Shown: positions 1 through 8,862 of the stretch, in pieces
How positions within the stretch are numbered: the first letter of the stretch is position 1
Layout of the letters: every line of letters begins with the position of its first letter
Assembly (NCBI GenBank): GCA_964580655.1
Contig: CAZOMR010000016.1
Location: forward strand, 1 to 25,694
Origin: CAZOMR01 sp964580655
GTDB taxonomy: Bacteria; RBG-13-61-14; CAZOMR01
Direction of reading: 5' to 3'
Length of the DNA stretch: 25,694 nt
Made by a program: the position numbers and the translations under genes
Notes under the pieces: model-generated
Told to the model about the DNA's origin: nothing
Databases searched by the model: none
Seen by the model: only the letters and a program-made list of their open reading frames with translations

Positions 1-2
1 CC

Positions 3-131
3 ATTGGACACCAGAGCCATGCCTGGGAAAATCCTGAAGTGCGCAGAATGGGTTTGATTATTTTTATACGGTCTTTTGATGTCCATCTTTTCAAGCCTCA
101 GGTACTGTCAACCCGGAAGACCCTCTTATGA
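3..131 (+). CDS. possible C-terminal tail of an upstream gene (partial)
   Basis: One plus-strand frame is open from the window edge to a TGA that overlaps the ATG of the next gene by four bases (ATGA), an arrangement typical of translational coupling. The 42 visible residues include a short hydrophobic stretch (GLIIFI) and give no recognisable domain. A second frame also runs from the edge to a stop at 55-57, so openness alone is weak evidence. This may be non-coding. Confidence 0.22.
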   Translation: MGHQSHAWENPEVRRMGLIIFIRSFDVHLFKPQVLSTRKTLL

Positions 132-2095
132 AAGCGCTTGCTCGCTGTCTCATAATTCTGGCCATTCCCTTCGGGCTTTACTGGTCCACAATCCACGGCG
201 CGTTCCACTATGACGACTTTCATCACATAGTTGAAAACAAGTCTATCCGGAACCTGGGCAACCTTGCCGAACTCTTTCTCGATCCTGCCACCTTCTCTTC
301 TCAGCGCGGTGCCCGGATGTATCGCCCGGTGCTCATGACAAGCTATGCCGTCAATTATTCTCTGGGCGAGTTGAACCCCGATGGCTGGCATCTCTTCAAC
401 ATTCTTCTACATGGGCTTAACACGCTACTTCTCTTTGGCATTGCAAGAAAGTTTCTGCGTCACCCCGGACCCGCATTACTTGTAGCCCTCATCTTTGTCA
501 TCCATCCCGTGGGAGGCGAGTCAATCAACTACATCTCCAGCCGATCATCCCTTCTGATGGCCACATTTTTCCTGGCCGCATTTCTCGCTTACCAACACGG
601 GGTTGAGCAGGAGAGAATTCGCAGATGGCCGTGGCTTGTCCTGGCAAACATTCTTTATGTCCTTGCACTTTTTACCAAGGAAAGCGCGGTTGTCCTTCCT
701 TTAGTAATTCTCGTGTATGAATTTCTTTTCCTTCGTGGCCCCGAATCCGAGAGAAAAATGCCTGGAGGGGTATCGCGGCGGCTCTTGCCCCTGATTCTTC
801 TCACCATCGGGTATCTTATCCTGCGCCAGCTTATGCTTGGCGTGATCCTCTCACCTGTCCAGACGCGGCCTGTCTGGATAAATCTGCTTACCGAAATCAA
901 GGCATACTTCTTTTACATCCGTCTCATGCTCTGGCCTGTAGGCCTGAGCGTGGATCACAGCTTCCGCATTGAGACTAGCATTACAGGGCCCAGGGTTCTG
1001 CTTGCTCTCAGCGGGTTGATCCTGCTTTTGTCCCTCGGCCTTTTTCTTGCGCGGAGCAAAGAGTCAGGTAACCGTGTTCTATCGCTCTGCCTTGTATGGT
1101 ACTTCCTCACTCTGGTTCCCACCTCAAGCATCGTGCCTCTGAACATGCTGGTAAACGAGCGGAGGCTCTACCTTCCGCTTGCGGCATTTGCTCTGGCCCT
1201 GGGGACAGCTTACCTGAAGATCAAGCCTCGCGCTCCCCGGACAAGCCTCGGAGTCCTTCTTTTCACCGCGCTCTCCTTCTCCTCCCTGGTCATCGCCCGA
1301 AACCCGGTCTGGAACCAGGAGGTGTCCCTCTGGCGCGACGCGTATCGCAAAGCACCGGACAACCCACGACCTGCACGCGGCCTGGCGGACTGCTACTTCT
1401 TTGACAATCAACTCGAGCGCTCTCTGGGTCTCTACCGTAAGGCCTCTCTCCTTGAGCCGGACAGCGCCCGAATTCATCACAACATCGGCGTGACTCTCGA
1501 CCTGCTTGGACAGGCCGAGTCCGCACTGCACGAACTCAAACTCGCCTATGACCTTTTCCCCGATGATGTGTGGATCAATTTCAGCCTGGGCAATGTCTAC
1601 GAGCAAGTCGGCTCATTCGAGCTCGCAAGGTTTCATCTGGAAAAGGCGGTGGCCCTGGATCCGAACCATGCAATGGCTCATAATAACCTGGGAAGAATCT
1701 ATTTCGTGCAAGGGAACTGGGATGCCGCAGAGTATGAGTATCGGCTTGCACTTGGCCTGGAGCCGGAACATGAGTTCGCCAATTACAACCTGGGTCTATT
1801 GCTCTATCACCGGAGGCGCGCTGAAGAGGCCCTGCCGCACCTGCGCGCCGCATTCCAGGCTAACCCGTCTTTTCCGGATAACGCGTTCCGGCTAGGGCTC
1901 TGCCTTCTACGGCTCCGGCAATGGGCCCAGGCAAGGGAAGCCTTCTTGAAAGCAGTTGAACTCAATCCAGCCATGACCCAGGCCTGGTATGACCTTGGTC
2001 TGGTCGAGCGCACCCTCGGTAATGCCGAAGCCGCAGATGAGGCATTCCGCCGGGCAGGTAAAAACCCACTGCAACCACCGCACGAAAAGCCCTGA
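128..2095 (+). CDS. TMTC-like membrane protein with C-terminal TPR repeats
   Basis: Residues 1 to about 390 form a multi-spanning membrane region. An early non-cytoplasmic-type loop carries an acidic HYDDFHHI motif and downstream segments include LFTKESAVVLPL. Both resemble the DUF1736/TMTC and PMT-like GT-C glycosyltransferase fold, in which acidic residues in the first loop bind the lipid-linked sugar donor. Residues from about 415 to the end contain roughly seven 34-residue TPR units (for example AMAHNNLGRIYFVQGNWDAA). The family is thought to glycosylate exported proteins, and that role is inference here. GGAAGA lies seven bases before the ATG, supporting this start. The gene is followed after 53 bp by mutS on the same strand. 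A purely structural TPR membrane scaffold without catalytic activity is the alternative. Confidence 0.82.
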   Translation: MKALARCLIILAIPFGLYWSTIHGAFHYDDFHHIVENKSIRNLGNLAELFLDPATFSSQRGARMYRPVLMTSYAVNYSLGELNPDGWHLFNILLHGLNTLLLFGIARKFLRHPGPALLVALIFVIHPVGGESINYISSRSSLLMATFFLAAFLAYQHGVEQERIRRWPWLVLANILYVLALFTKESAVVLPLVILVYEFLFLRGPESERKMPGGVSRRLLPLILLTIGYLILRQLMLGVILSPVQTRPVWINLLTEIKAYFFYIRLMLWPVGLSVDHSFRIETSITGPRVLLALSGLILLLSLGLFLARSKESGNRVLSLCLVWYFLTLVPTSSIVPLNMLVNERRLYLPLAAFALALGTAYLKIKPRAPRTSLGVLLFTALSFSSLVIARNPVWNQEVSLWRDAYRKAPDNPRPARGLADCYFFDNQLERSLGLYRKASLLEPDSARIHHNIGVTLDLLGQAESALHELKLAYDLFPDDVWINFSLGNVYEQVGSFELARFHLEKAVALDPNHAMAHNNLGRIYFVQGNWDAAEYEYRLALGLEPEHEFANYNLGLLLYHRRRAEEALPHLRAAFQANPSFPDNAFRLGLCLLRLRQWAQAREAFLKAVELNPAMTQAWYDLGLVERTLGNAEAADEAFRRAGKNPLQPPHEKP

Positions 2096-2148
2096 GGCAG
2101 TGGAAATTTAAGCCGGGATTTGATAACTTTATCCTGAAGGTCGAAACA

Positions 2149-4863
2149 ATGGCCAGACTTACCCCCATGATCCAGCAGTACCTTGAGATCAAGGAGAAGT
2201 ATCCGGACTGCATACTCTTCTATCGAATGGGGGATTTCTACGAGATGTTCTTCGAGGATGCGGTATGCGCGAGCAAGGCGCTTGAGATCACTCTCACGAG
2301 CCGGAGAAAGGGGCTTGATGAGTCGGTTCCTCTTTGCGGCGTGCCATACCATGCGGCTGACACATACCTTGCGCGGCTTTTAAAAAGGGGCTACAGGGTT
2401 GCTATCTGCGAGCAGGTGGAGGACCCGAGCCAGGCAAAGGGGATTGTCAGACGCTGTGTGACCAGGGTGGTCACTCCGGGAACCGCGCTGGACCCGGAGA
2501 GCCTGCCGGAAAAGGGAAACCTCTATCTGGCCGCGCTGTCCTCGAATGCAAGAGAAACTTACGGGCTCGCGCACCTGGATTTTTCCACCGGGGAGTTCCG
2601 CACCACACAGCTTGCGCGCGGCGAGGATGTCCTTGATGAACTTGGAAGGCTATCTCCGAGCGAGCTTCTGCTTTCGGAGGCTTTCCTTGAAGAAAATGGT
2701 CTGAATCGTAAGCTCAATGATTACCTGGCCGAGAATGAGGGCCGGGTCGCGGTGAGCCATCCTGCGGAGTGGGCCTTTGAATACGAGCAGGCGGAGAAAG
2801 CGCTTTGCCAGCACTTTGGCGTGGAGAACCTTGCCGGGTTCGGACTTGAGGGTTATCCCGAGGCTGTCCGGGCCGCTGGTGCGATTTTACAATATCTGAT
2901 TGATACCCAGACCCGCGGGATCAGCGATAGCCCTGCGGTTGAAGTAGGAGGGGCAGAGCCGATAGCCCTGGATCAGCCCCTGTCACACATTACTGACCTT
3001 ACCTATTACTCATCCCGGGACTACATGGTCCTGGACGAGTGCACCCAGCGCAACCTGGAGATGGTCCGCACACTGCGCGATGGCAAGACCCACGGTTCAC
3101 TCTTCGGCCTGATTGACCATACCATCACATCCATGGGCGCCAGGCTACTTCTCAAGTGGCTTTTGTATCCCCTGCTCGATCCTGCCCGGATCAACCTTCG
3201 CCTGGACGCAGTAGAACTGGCTGTCCGCGAACATGCCCTGCGTCTTGACCTGCGCGACCTGTTCTCACGAGTGCGCGACCTGGAGCGGCTTGCCGGCAAG
3301 GTATCCACCCGGAGCGCCAATGCCCGTGACCTGCTTGCGGTCAAGGACAGCCTTAAGAGCATTCCCCTGATCCGGCGCAAGCTGGAAGGACTTGAGCCCG
3401 CACTTTTCCAGGAGACCTGCCAAAGCCTGGATGAGATGCCCGATATAGCGGCTCTGCTCGATAATTCGATCGCGGATGACCCGCCTGCTGTCCTGCATGA
3501 GGGGGGCCTGATCAAGCAGGGCTTTAACCCCGAGATTGACGACCTGACTGCCATGCGGCGAGACCTCCGGACTTACATCGCCAGAATGGAGGCCCTGGAG
3601 CGTCAGCACACGGGCATATCCTCGTTAAAGGTGGGGTATAACAAGGTCTTCGGATATTACCTTGAGGTTACAAAACCGCATCTTGAGCTTGTGCCGAAAA
3701 ACTACATTCGCAAGCAGACCCTTGTCAACGCGGAACGATACATCACGCCGGAGCTAAAGGAGATGGAGGCCAAGATACTCGGAGCCGAGGAACGGATGAC
3801 CGCGCTCAATTACAAACTCTTTTGCCAGGTGCGCGAGCAGGTGGCCAGGGAGGCTGATCGGCTCAAGGCCAATGCGGCGCAACTCGCACGGCTCGATTGC
3901 ATATTGAGTCTTTCAGAACTGGCCGCGCGAAAGGGCTACTCCAGGCCGGTGGTGGATGGGCGCGAGGCTATCCAGATCAAGGCAGGCCGGCACCCGGTTA
4001 TAGAGGCCATGAATCCCGGAGAGAGGTTTGTGCCCAATGATGTTTACCTTGATACCGAGAATCAGCAAATTCTCATCATCACCGGGCCGAACATGGCTGG
4101 AAAGTCCACGGTGCTCAGGCAGACCGCCCTGATAGTTATCATGGCGCAGATGGGCTCTTTCGTGCCTGCGGACGAGGCTAGAGTCGGCATGGTGGACAGG
4201 GTCTTCACACGCGTGGGTGCGGCCGACATACTTGTCCGGGGAATGAGCACCTTTATGGTGGAGATGACCGAGAGCGCCAACATCCTGCGCTACGCCACCC
4301 GGAAGAGCCTGATCCTGCTTGACGAGATAGGCCGGGGCACCTCCACATTCGACGGCCTGTCCATAGCATGGGCCGTGGCAGAGTACCTGCACGATCATCC
4401 GGAAAAACATGCAAAGACCATGTTCGCAACCCACTACCACGAACTTGTTGACCTGGCCGAGACCAAGCCCAGGGTCAAGAATTATAATATAGCCTGCAAG
4501 GAATGGGGAGATCAGATAATCTTCCTGCGCAAGCTGAAGCCCGGGGGCACGAGCCGGTCATACGGCATACAGGTGGCGCGTCTCGCAGGCCTGCCGCAGG
4601 AGGTAATTGACCGGGCAAAGGAGATACTTTCCAACCTGGAGACCGTGGAGCATGATCCTGCAGGCCAGCCTACCCTCGCGCACTCGCGAAAAAGCGGGGA
4701 AGAAAAACCCGGGCCAAAGCAACTCGGGTTTCTATCAGGCGCTCCCGATCCACTTACAGAGCAGATCAAGAGGGATCTGAAAAAGATAGACCCGGACCGG
4801 CTTACCCCGCTTGAGGCCCTCAAAATCCTCGCAAACCTGCGCAAGAAAATAACGGAAGACTAG
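2149..4863 (+). CDS. mutS: DNA mismatch repair ATPase MutS
   Basis: This is a full-length MutS of 904 residues. The N-terminal mismatch-recognition motif GDFYEMF has its Phe-x-Glu pair at F30 and E32. Connector and lever/clamp regions fill the middle. The ABC-type ATPase has Walker A TGPNMAGKST around residues 645-654, Walker B LILLDEIG with D725/E726, the signature region STFMVEMTE and the switch histidine region FATHYHEL. The C-terminal tail ends in TPLEALKILANLRK, the usual MutS end that supports dimerisation and MutL contact. It acts in the cytoplasm, where it recognises mismatches and small loops and recruits MutL. No mutL lies in this window. An AAGG ribosome-binding element precedes the ATG, and the 53-bp gap suggests co-transcription with the TPR gene. 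Confidence 0.98.
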   Translation: MARLTPMIQQYLEIKEKYPDCILFYRMGDFYEMFFEDAVCASKALEITLTSRRKGLDESVPLCGVPYHAADTYLARLLKRGYRVAICEQVEDPSQAKGIVRRCVTRVVTPGTALDPESLPEKGNLYLAALSSNARETYGLAHLDFSTGEFRTTQLARGEDVLDELGRLSPSELLLSEAFLEENGLNRKLNDYLAENEGRVAVSHPAEWAFEYEQAEKALCQHFGVENLAGFGLEGYPEAVRAAGAILQYLIDTQTRGISDSPAVEVGGAEPIALDQPLSHITDLTYYSSRDYMVLDECTQRNLEMVRTLRDGKTHGSLFGLIDHTITSMGARLLLKWLLYPLLDPARINLRLDAVELAVREHALRLDLRDLFSRVRDLERLAGKVSTRSANARDLLAVKDSLKSIPLIRRKLEGLEPALFQETCQSLDEMPDIAALLDNSIADDPPAVLHEGGLIKQGFNPEIDDLTAMRRDLRTYIARMEALERQHTGISSLKVGYNKVFGYYLEVTKPHLELVPKNYIRKQTLVNAERYITPELKEMEAKILGAEERMTALNYKLFCQVREQVAREADRLKANAAQLARLDCILSLSELAARKGYSRPVVDGREAIQIKAGRHPVIEAMNPGERFVPNDVYLDTENQQILIITGPNMAGKSTVLRQTALIVIMAQMGSFVPADEARVGMVDRVFTRVGAADILVRGMSTFMVEMTESANILRYATRKSLILLDEIGRGTSTFDGLSIAWAVAEYLHDHPEKHAKTMFATHYHELVDLAETKPRVKNYNIACKEWGDQIIFLRKLKPGGTSRSYGIQVARLAGLPQEVIDRAKEILSNLETVEHDPAGQPTLAHSRKSGEEKPGPKQLGFLSGAPDPLTEQIKRDLKKIDPDRLTPLEALKILANLRKKITED

Positions 4864-4867
4864 ATCA

Positions 4868-4890
4868 GGCAGACTTATGCCGGGTTTTTT
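4868..4890 (+). terminator. weak intrinsic terminator candidate after mutS
   Basis: A short GGCA/TGCC stem with a six-base loop is followed by GGG and six T residues, immediately after the mutS stop. The stem is only four base pairs, so this may be a weak terminator or chance. It lies between two convergent genes, where a terminator is expected. Confidence 0.3.
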
Positions 4891-4891
4891 C

Positions 4892-5803
4892 TTACTGTAA
4901 TTCTCCTATCAGGGCCTCTGCATTTTTATAGAAGAATTTTTCCCTGGTATCAGGATCGCTCTCCGTGGCCTTCATTCCCACCTTGATTGCGTATTTCGGC
5001 AGTGAGAAGGGGCAGTCCGAGGCATACATCACCCTGTCTGATCCCATGACCTTGAAAGCCTGGCGGATGTTTTTCACGCACTGGAAGGTCGCATCCACAT
5101 AGATATTCTCATACCTCTCGGCCAGGGCCCAGACGACCTCTGGATGGGCCATGTTCATGTGAGCCAGGATGATGGGCACATCCGGGAAAGAGGCTATCAG
5201 TTTTTCATATGTCGCGGCGTCGCCGTATTCGGCGCGCTTGAATTGCGGGATATAGTAATTGCTCTTTCCTGAGTGGAAAAGCACGGGCTTGTTGTACTGG
5301 CGCATGGCCTCAAGGATTTCAAAGAAGGGTCTCTCCGTTGCGGGCATGTTCTGGATGATTGGATGAAGCTTGAGCCCGAGGCAACCGGCCTTCATGTAGC
5401 GGTCGAGTTTCTCGATCTTTTCAGGGTCCCGGGGGTCCACGGATGCGAAAGTGAACATCTTGAGCCCGTGGTTCCGGGCATTCTCCCGGTTCTTTTTCAC
5501 CTCCGCCAGTGTGAACCCGGTGGACAGCACCGGCTCGATCGGCTGGAGAACGCTGTGGGTCACGCCGTATGGCTCGGAGAACTTGATCAGGTTCTCAGAA
5601 TTGGCCATGTTGTTTCGCTGATGATTATGGATAACCTCCAAGTAGTGCGCCAGTGTGCGGAATCCCGGGGGCGACTCGCTTGCGCGATAGCCTGTCCACT
5701 CGGTTATCATGCCCGGAGTCCAGATCAACCCGTCGTAAGCCTCGTCAAGGGGCTGGCCGTAAAGCAGGTCTCCGACATGCGTGTGAATATCAATTATTTT
5801 CAT
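4892..5803 (-). CDS. amidohydrolase-family (Amidohydro_2) metal-dependent hydrolase
   Basis: The protein is about 303 residues and starts with MKIIDIHTHVG, the N-terminal HxH metal motif (H7, H9) of the amidohydrolase superfamily. It continues with strand-end motifs GLKLHPI, VLFHSGKS and IILAHMNMAHPE, and finishes with the catalytic aspartate motif YASDCPFS. This matches PF04909-type TIM-barrel enzymes, which include ACMSD-like decarboxylases and lactone or amide hydrolases. The substrate cannot be read from sequence. The ATG at 5803 is preferred over a TTG six bases upstream because that TTG lies inside the GGAG/GGGGGG Shine-Dalgarno region. The gene converges with mutS and diverges from trpB2. 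No partner gene indicates a pathway. Confidence 0.85.
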   Translation of the reverse strand: MKIIDIHTHVGDLLYGQPLDEAYDGLIWTPGMITEWTGYRASESPPGFRTLAHYLEVIHNHQRNNMANSENLIKFSEPYGVTHSVLQPIEPVLSTGFTLAEVKKNRENARNHGLKMFTFASVDPRDPEKIEKLDRYMKAGCLGLKLHPIIQNMPATERPFFEILEAMRQYNKPVLFHSGKSNYYIPQFKRAEYGDAATYEKLIASFPDVPIILAHMNMAHPEVVWALAERYENIYVDATFQCVKNIRQAFKVMGSDRVMYASDCPFSLPKYAIKVGMKATESDPDTREKFFYKNAEALIGELQ

Positions 5804-5924
5804 CTCCAAATCCCCCCGGGCACCTGTTATATAAGTGTGACCTTAGTCGATCCTGCGGCTTATGTCAAAAGATACCTGCTTGATACGCTCACAAATTCTC
5901 CATGATTCTCAAGCCTTTTTGAAA
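5804..5924. other. divergent intergenic region, amidohydrolase side
   Basis: This stretch separates the amidohydrolase start from the trpB2 promoter region. It contains a TTGACA-like box on the minus strand (5868-5863) but no convincing -10 at the proper distance. I see no ORF or RNA gene here. Confidence 0.4.
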
Positions 5925-5945
5925 GAAATTTTTCCGAAATTTTTC
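5925..5945 (+). repeat. two phased copies of a 10-bp AT-rich word upstream of the trpB2 promoter
   Basis: GAAATTTTTC occurs at 5925-5934 and again at 5936-5945, an 11-bp period (about one helical turn) ending 9 bp before the -35 element at 5955. A third exact copy sits at 6132-6141 near the ribosome-binding site. The upstream pair is placed where an UP element or an activator site would lie. Confidence 0.5.
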
Positions 5946-5954
5946 ATTTTTTTC

Positions 5955-5982
5955 TTGACAAGGGCTTGAAATCCTTTATAAT
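5955..5982 (+). promoter_or_regulatory. sigma-70 promoter for trpB2
   Basis: A perfect TTGACA -35 (5955-5960) and a perfect TATAAT -10 (5977-5982) are separated by 16 bp, and AT-rich tracts lie just upstream. Transcription would start near 5989 and give a leader of about 180 nt before the trpB2 start at 6168. Confidence 0.75.
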
Positions 5983-5989
5983 ATGTGAA

Positions 5990-6167
5990 CTTTTGATATT
6001 TTCAAGGACAATGGCTGAATGTGAACGATATTTCTTTATACCAACTCCTGCCTGGTCACGATGGCGCCACTGAGCGCCGCTTGCCCATATATTCCATAGG
6101 TCTGTCTATTCCTAACCCTGAGCATTTAAGGGAAATTTTTCGATAATTTTTTGAAGGAGGAGAAATC
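5990..6167 (+). other. long untranslated leader of trpB2
   Basis: About 180 nt lie between the predicted transcription start and the gene. It holds a small hairpin (GGCGC, six-base loop, GCGCC, near 6063-6078), a possible 12-codon mini-ORF starting at 6060 with no Trp codons, a third copy of the GAAATTTTTC word, and the strong GAAGGAGG Shine-Dalgarno. I see no known riboswitch or a classic Trp-codon attenuator. Confidence 0.35.
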
Positions 6168-7523
6168 ATGGAGACCAAGATTCTATTAAAGGAGAGCGAG
6201 ATGCCGAGGCAGTGGTATAACATCCTTGCGGACCTCCCGAACCCGCCGCCTCCGGTCTTGCATCCCGGGACATTGAAGCCCATCGGGCCGGATGACCTTG
6301 CGCCGCTCTTTCCAATGGGCCTGATCGAGCAGGATGTTAGCACCCAGCGCTGGATTGACATTCCGGAGGAGGTGCTTGACATCTACACCATGTGGCGGCC
6401 CAGCCCTCTTTACCGGGCGCATCGGCTGGAAAAGGCCCTTGGCACGCCGGCCAGGATCTACTATAAGTGGGAGGGGGTAAGCCCTCCTGGTTCGCACAAG
6501 CCCAATACTGCGGTGGCGCAGGCCTATTACAACAAGAAAGAAGGGACAAAGCGGCTGACCACGGAGACAGGCGCTGGTCAGTGGGGCAGTGCGCTTTGTT
6601 TCGCGGGCAAGCTTTTCGGGCTTGAGGTGCTCGTGTACATGGTGAAGATAAGCTACAACCAGAAGCCTTACCGCCGGCTCATGATGGAGACATGGGGCGG
6701 AACTTGTTTTGCCAGCCCCACGGACAGGACCGAAGCGGGTCGGGCTATACTCAAGGAAAACCCGGACAGCCTCGGCAGTCTGGGCATTGCCATCAGCGAG
6801 GCTGTGGAAGAGGCTGTCAAGGACAAGGATAGCCATTATTGCCTGGGCAGTGTGCTCAATCATGTGCTCCTGCATCAGACCATCATAGGGCTTGAGGCCA
6901 AGAAGCAGTTCGAGAAGGTCGGAGACTATCCGGATGTGGTCATAGGATGCGTTGGCGGAGGGTCCAATTTCGGAGGGACCATGATGCCCTTTGCCGGGGA
7001 CAAGATAGCTGGCAAGGATGTGAGGATAGTCGCGGTAGAGCCAACCGCGTGTCCCACCCTGACCAAAGGTGAATATACCTATGACTTCGGGGATACAGCC
7101 CAGATGACACCGCTCATTAAGATGTATACACTGGGTCATACCTTTGTCCCGGCTCCCATTCATTCCGGGGGCCTTCGGTATCACGGTGACGCGCCTATCC
7201 TCTGCCAGCTTGTGAACGAGGGTCTGATAGAAGCCGTGGCCTATCACCAGACACCTTGTTTTGATGCGGCCTCGATCTTTGCAAAGACCGAGGGTTTCAT
7301 CATCGCTCCCGAGACTGCGCATGCGGTCAAGGCCGTGGTTGACGAGGCGAACAAAGCCAAGGAAGAGGGCAAGGAGAAGGTTATCTTCTTCAATAATTCA
7401 GGACACGGCCTCTGCGACCTCGCGGCTTGGGATGCTTACAACTCCGGCAAGCTCCAGGACTATGAGCATCCGGAGGAGGCCATTAAAGAGGCGTTGAAGA
7501 AACTGCCCAAGGTGAACCTCTAA
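6168..7523 (+). CDS. trpB2: TrpB2-type tryptophan synthase beta-like PLP enzyme
   Basis: This 451-residue protein has the extended N-terminus and longer length of TrpB2 rather than TrpB1. The PLP Schiff-base lysine lies in GSHKPN (K111) and the phosphate-binding loop is VGGGSN at residues 262-267. The C-terminal region FFNNSGHGLCDLAAWDAY is characteristic of TrpB2. TrpB condenses indole and serine to tryptophan. Solitary TrpB2 enzymes without a neighbouring trpA are thought to salvage free indole or act on related substrates, and no trpA or other trp gene occurs here. A GAAGGAGG site precedes the ATG. The gene is a single transcription unit, bounded by its own promoter and a strong terminator. 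The family is certain, but the in vivo substrate is inferred. Confidence 0.93.
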   Translation: METKILLKESEMPRQWYNILADLPNPPPPVLHPGTLKPIGPDDLAPLFPMGLIEQDVSTQRWIDIPEEVLDIYTMWRPSPLYRAHRLEKALGTPARIYYKWEGVSPPGSHKPNTAVAQAYYNKKEGTKRLTTETGAGQWGSALCFAGKLFGLEVLVYMVKISYNQKPYRRLMMETWGGTCFASPTDRTEAGRAILKENPDSLGSLGIAISEAVEEAVKDKDSHYCLGSVLNHVLLHQTIIGLEAKKQFEKVGDYPDVVIGCVGGGSNFGGTMMPFAGDKIAGKDVRIVAVEPTACPTLTKGEYTYDFGDTAQMTPLIKMYTLGHTFVPAPIHSGGLRYHGDAPILCQLVNEGLIEAVAYHQTPCFDAASIFAKTEGFIIAPETAHAVKAVVDEANKAKEEGKEKVIFFNNSGHGLCDLAAWDAYNSGKLQDYEHPEEAIKEALKKLPKVNL

Positions 7524-7545
7524 GCAAGAAAAAGGATTTTTAACA

Positions 7546-7586
7546 GGCTGTGGGGAGAGATTACCCCTCTCTCCACAGCCTTTTTT
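7546..7586 (+). terminator. intrinsic terminator of trpB2
   Basis: GGCTGTGG pairs with CCACAGCC, the stem continues as AGAGA/TCTCT past a two-base GG bulge, and the loop is TTACCCC. A run of six T residues follows (7581-7586). The stem is about 13 bp and GC-rich at its base. Confidence 0.9.
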
Positions 7587-7613
7587 GACATCATCGCCCT
7601 TTAATGATATAAA
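7585..7613 (+). promoter_or_regulatory. sigma-70 promoter for the sat operon
   Basis: A perfect TTGACA (7585-7590) and TATAAA (7608-7613) are separated by 17 bp. The -35 begins within the T-tract of the trpB2 terminator, so termination and re-initiation are packed together. Transcription should start near 7620, about 70 nt before sat. Confidence 0.72.
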
Positions 7614-7692
7614 AATTAAGCCTGCAAGGGCAAAGCTTTTATTTTCTCTTGAGTTCCGGCAGGAATTTTGGGTCCCGGGGGGGATGTAATTC

Positions 7693-8853
7693 ATGATAAA
7701 ACCGCACGGCGGCAGGCTGATAAACCGGATTGTTGAAGGCGAGGAGCGCGAGGCCTTGCTTGAGCGCGCGGGGTCTATGAAGATACTCAGGCTCAATGCG
7801 CGCGAGCTTGCGGACCTTGAGATGATAGCTGTCGGGGCGATGAGCCCGCTTGAAGGGTTCATGGTCAAGGATGATTACGAGCGGGTAGTGGACTTTATGC
7901 GGCTCACAAAAGGCACGGTCTTCTCCATCCCTGTTGTCCTTGCCGTGAAAGAAGGAAAGGGCGAGGAGTACAAGGAGGGTGAAGACATTGCCCTGGAGGA
8001 CGAGGAGGGCGACCTGCTGGCAATCCTTCACCTTGAAGACAAGTATAAGGTGGACAAGGACCACGAGGCGGACAGGGTCTTGCGAACAACTGACCCGGCG
8101 CACCCCGGAGTGAAGTATCTCCAGAGCATCACCAACATATATCTTGGCGGAAAGATCAGTATGGTGAACCGGCCCCTTCACAAGACCTTTCTCAAATACC
8201 GGCTCGATCCCAGGGAAACCCGGGTGCTCTTCAAGACCAAGGGCTGGAATACCATAGTGGCCTTTCAGACGCGCAATCCAATCCACCGGGCGCATGAATA
8301 TCTTCAAAAGTGCGCCCTGGAGATGGTGGATGCGCTTTTGATTCATCCGCTCATGGGCGAGACCAAGTCAGATGATGTTCCCGCAGAAGTGCGGATGCGC
8401 TGTTACGAGGTCTTGCTTGAGAACTATTATCCTTCAACAAGGGTGGCTATCTCGGTGTTTCCCGCGGCCATGCGTTACGCTGGTCCGAGGGAGGCCATCT
8501 GGCACGCTATCTGCCGCAAGAACTACGGTTGTACACATATCATAATAGGTCGCGATCATGCGGGCGTGGGAAATTATTACGGCACATACGATGCCCAGTA
8601 TATCTTTCGCGAGTTCGAGCAGGAAGAGTTGGAGATTACCCCGATGTACTTCGAGCACGCCTTTTTCTGCAAGGTCTGCGGCAACATGGCCTCGAGCAAG
8701 ACATGCCCGCACAGCAAGGATGAACATGTCTTTCTGTCCGGCACAAAGGTGAGAGAAATGCTGAGCCAGGGCCATCTGCCGCCGCGAGAATTCACTAGAC
8801 CCGAGGTGGCCCAGATACTGATCCAGGCCATGGAGGATAAAAAAGAAAGGTAA
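7693..8853 (+). CDS. sat: ATP sulfurylase (sulfate adenylyltransferase)
   Basis: The 386-residue protein belongs to the Sat/MET3 family. An N-terminal PUA-like domain is followed by the nucleotidyltransferase domain with QTRNPIHRAHE (residues 192-202, containing the HxxH nucleotide motif) and GRDHAGVG (286-293). Near the C-terminus C326, C329, C338 and H340 form a putative structural zinc site of the kind seen in some bacterial Sat proteins. It catalyses ATP plus sulfate to APS plus pyrophosphate in the cytoplasm, or the reverse in sulfur oxidisers. It heads an operon in which APS kinase is the last gene, pointing to PAPS formation. No aprAB or qmo genes are visible, so dissimilatory sulfate reduction cannot be claimed from this window. 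Confidence 0.97.
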   Translation: MIKPHGGRLINRIVEGEEREALLERAGSMKILRLNARELADLEMIAVGAMSPLEGFMVKDDYERVVDFMRLTKGTVFSIPVVLAVKEGKGEEYKEGEDIALEDEEGDLLAILHLEDKYKVDKDHEADRVLRTTDPAHPGVKYLQSITNIYLGGKISMVNRPLHKTFLKYRLDPRETRVLFKTKGWNTIVAFQTRNPIHRAHEYLQKCALEMVDALLIHPLMGETKSDDVPAEVRMRCYEVLLENYYPSTRVAISVFPAAMRYAGPREAIWHAICRKNYGCTHIIIGRDHAGVGNYYGTYDAQYIFREFEQEELEITPMYFEHAFFCKVCGNMASSKTCPHSKDEHVFLSGTKVREMLSQGHLPPREFTRPEVAQILIQAMEDKKER

Positions 8854-8862
8854 GGTTCCCGG

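Noticed and set aside
1124..1606. 160-codon minus-strand frame inside the TPR gene
   Set aside because: It is antisense to TPR repeats whose regular pattern is clear on the plus strand.
5826..5868. Minus-strand promoter for the amidohydrolase (TTGACA at 5868-5863)
   Set aside because: The sequence 17-18 bp further on is TAAGGT or AAGGTC, a poor -10, and the TATATAA nearby is too far away.
6186..7322. 378-codon minus-strand open frame opposite trpB2
   Set aside because: It lies wholly antisense to a well-conserved gene, shows no family motif, and is explained by high-GC codon bias.
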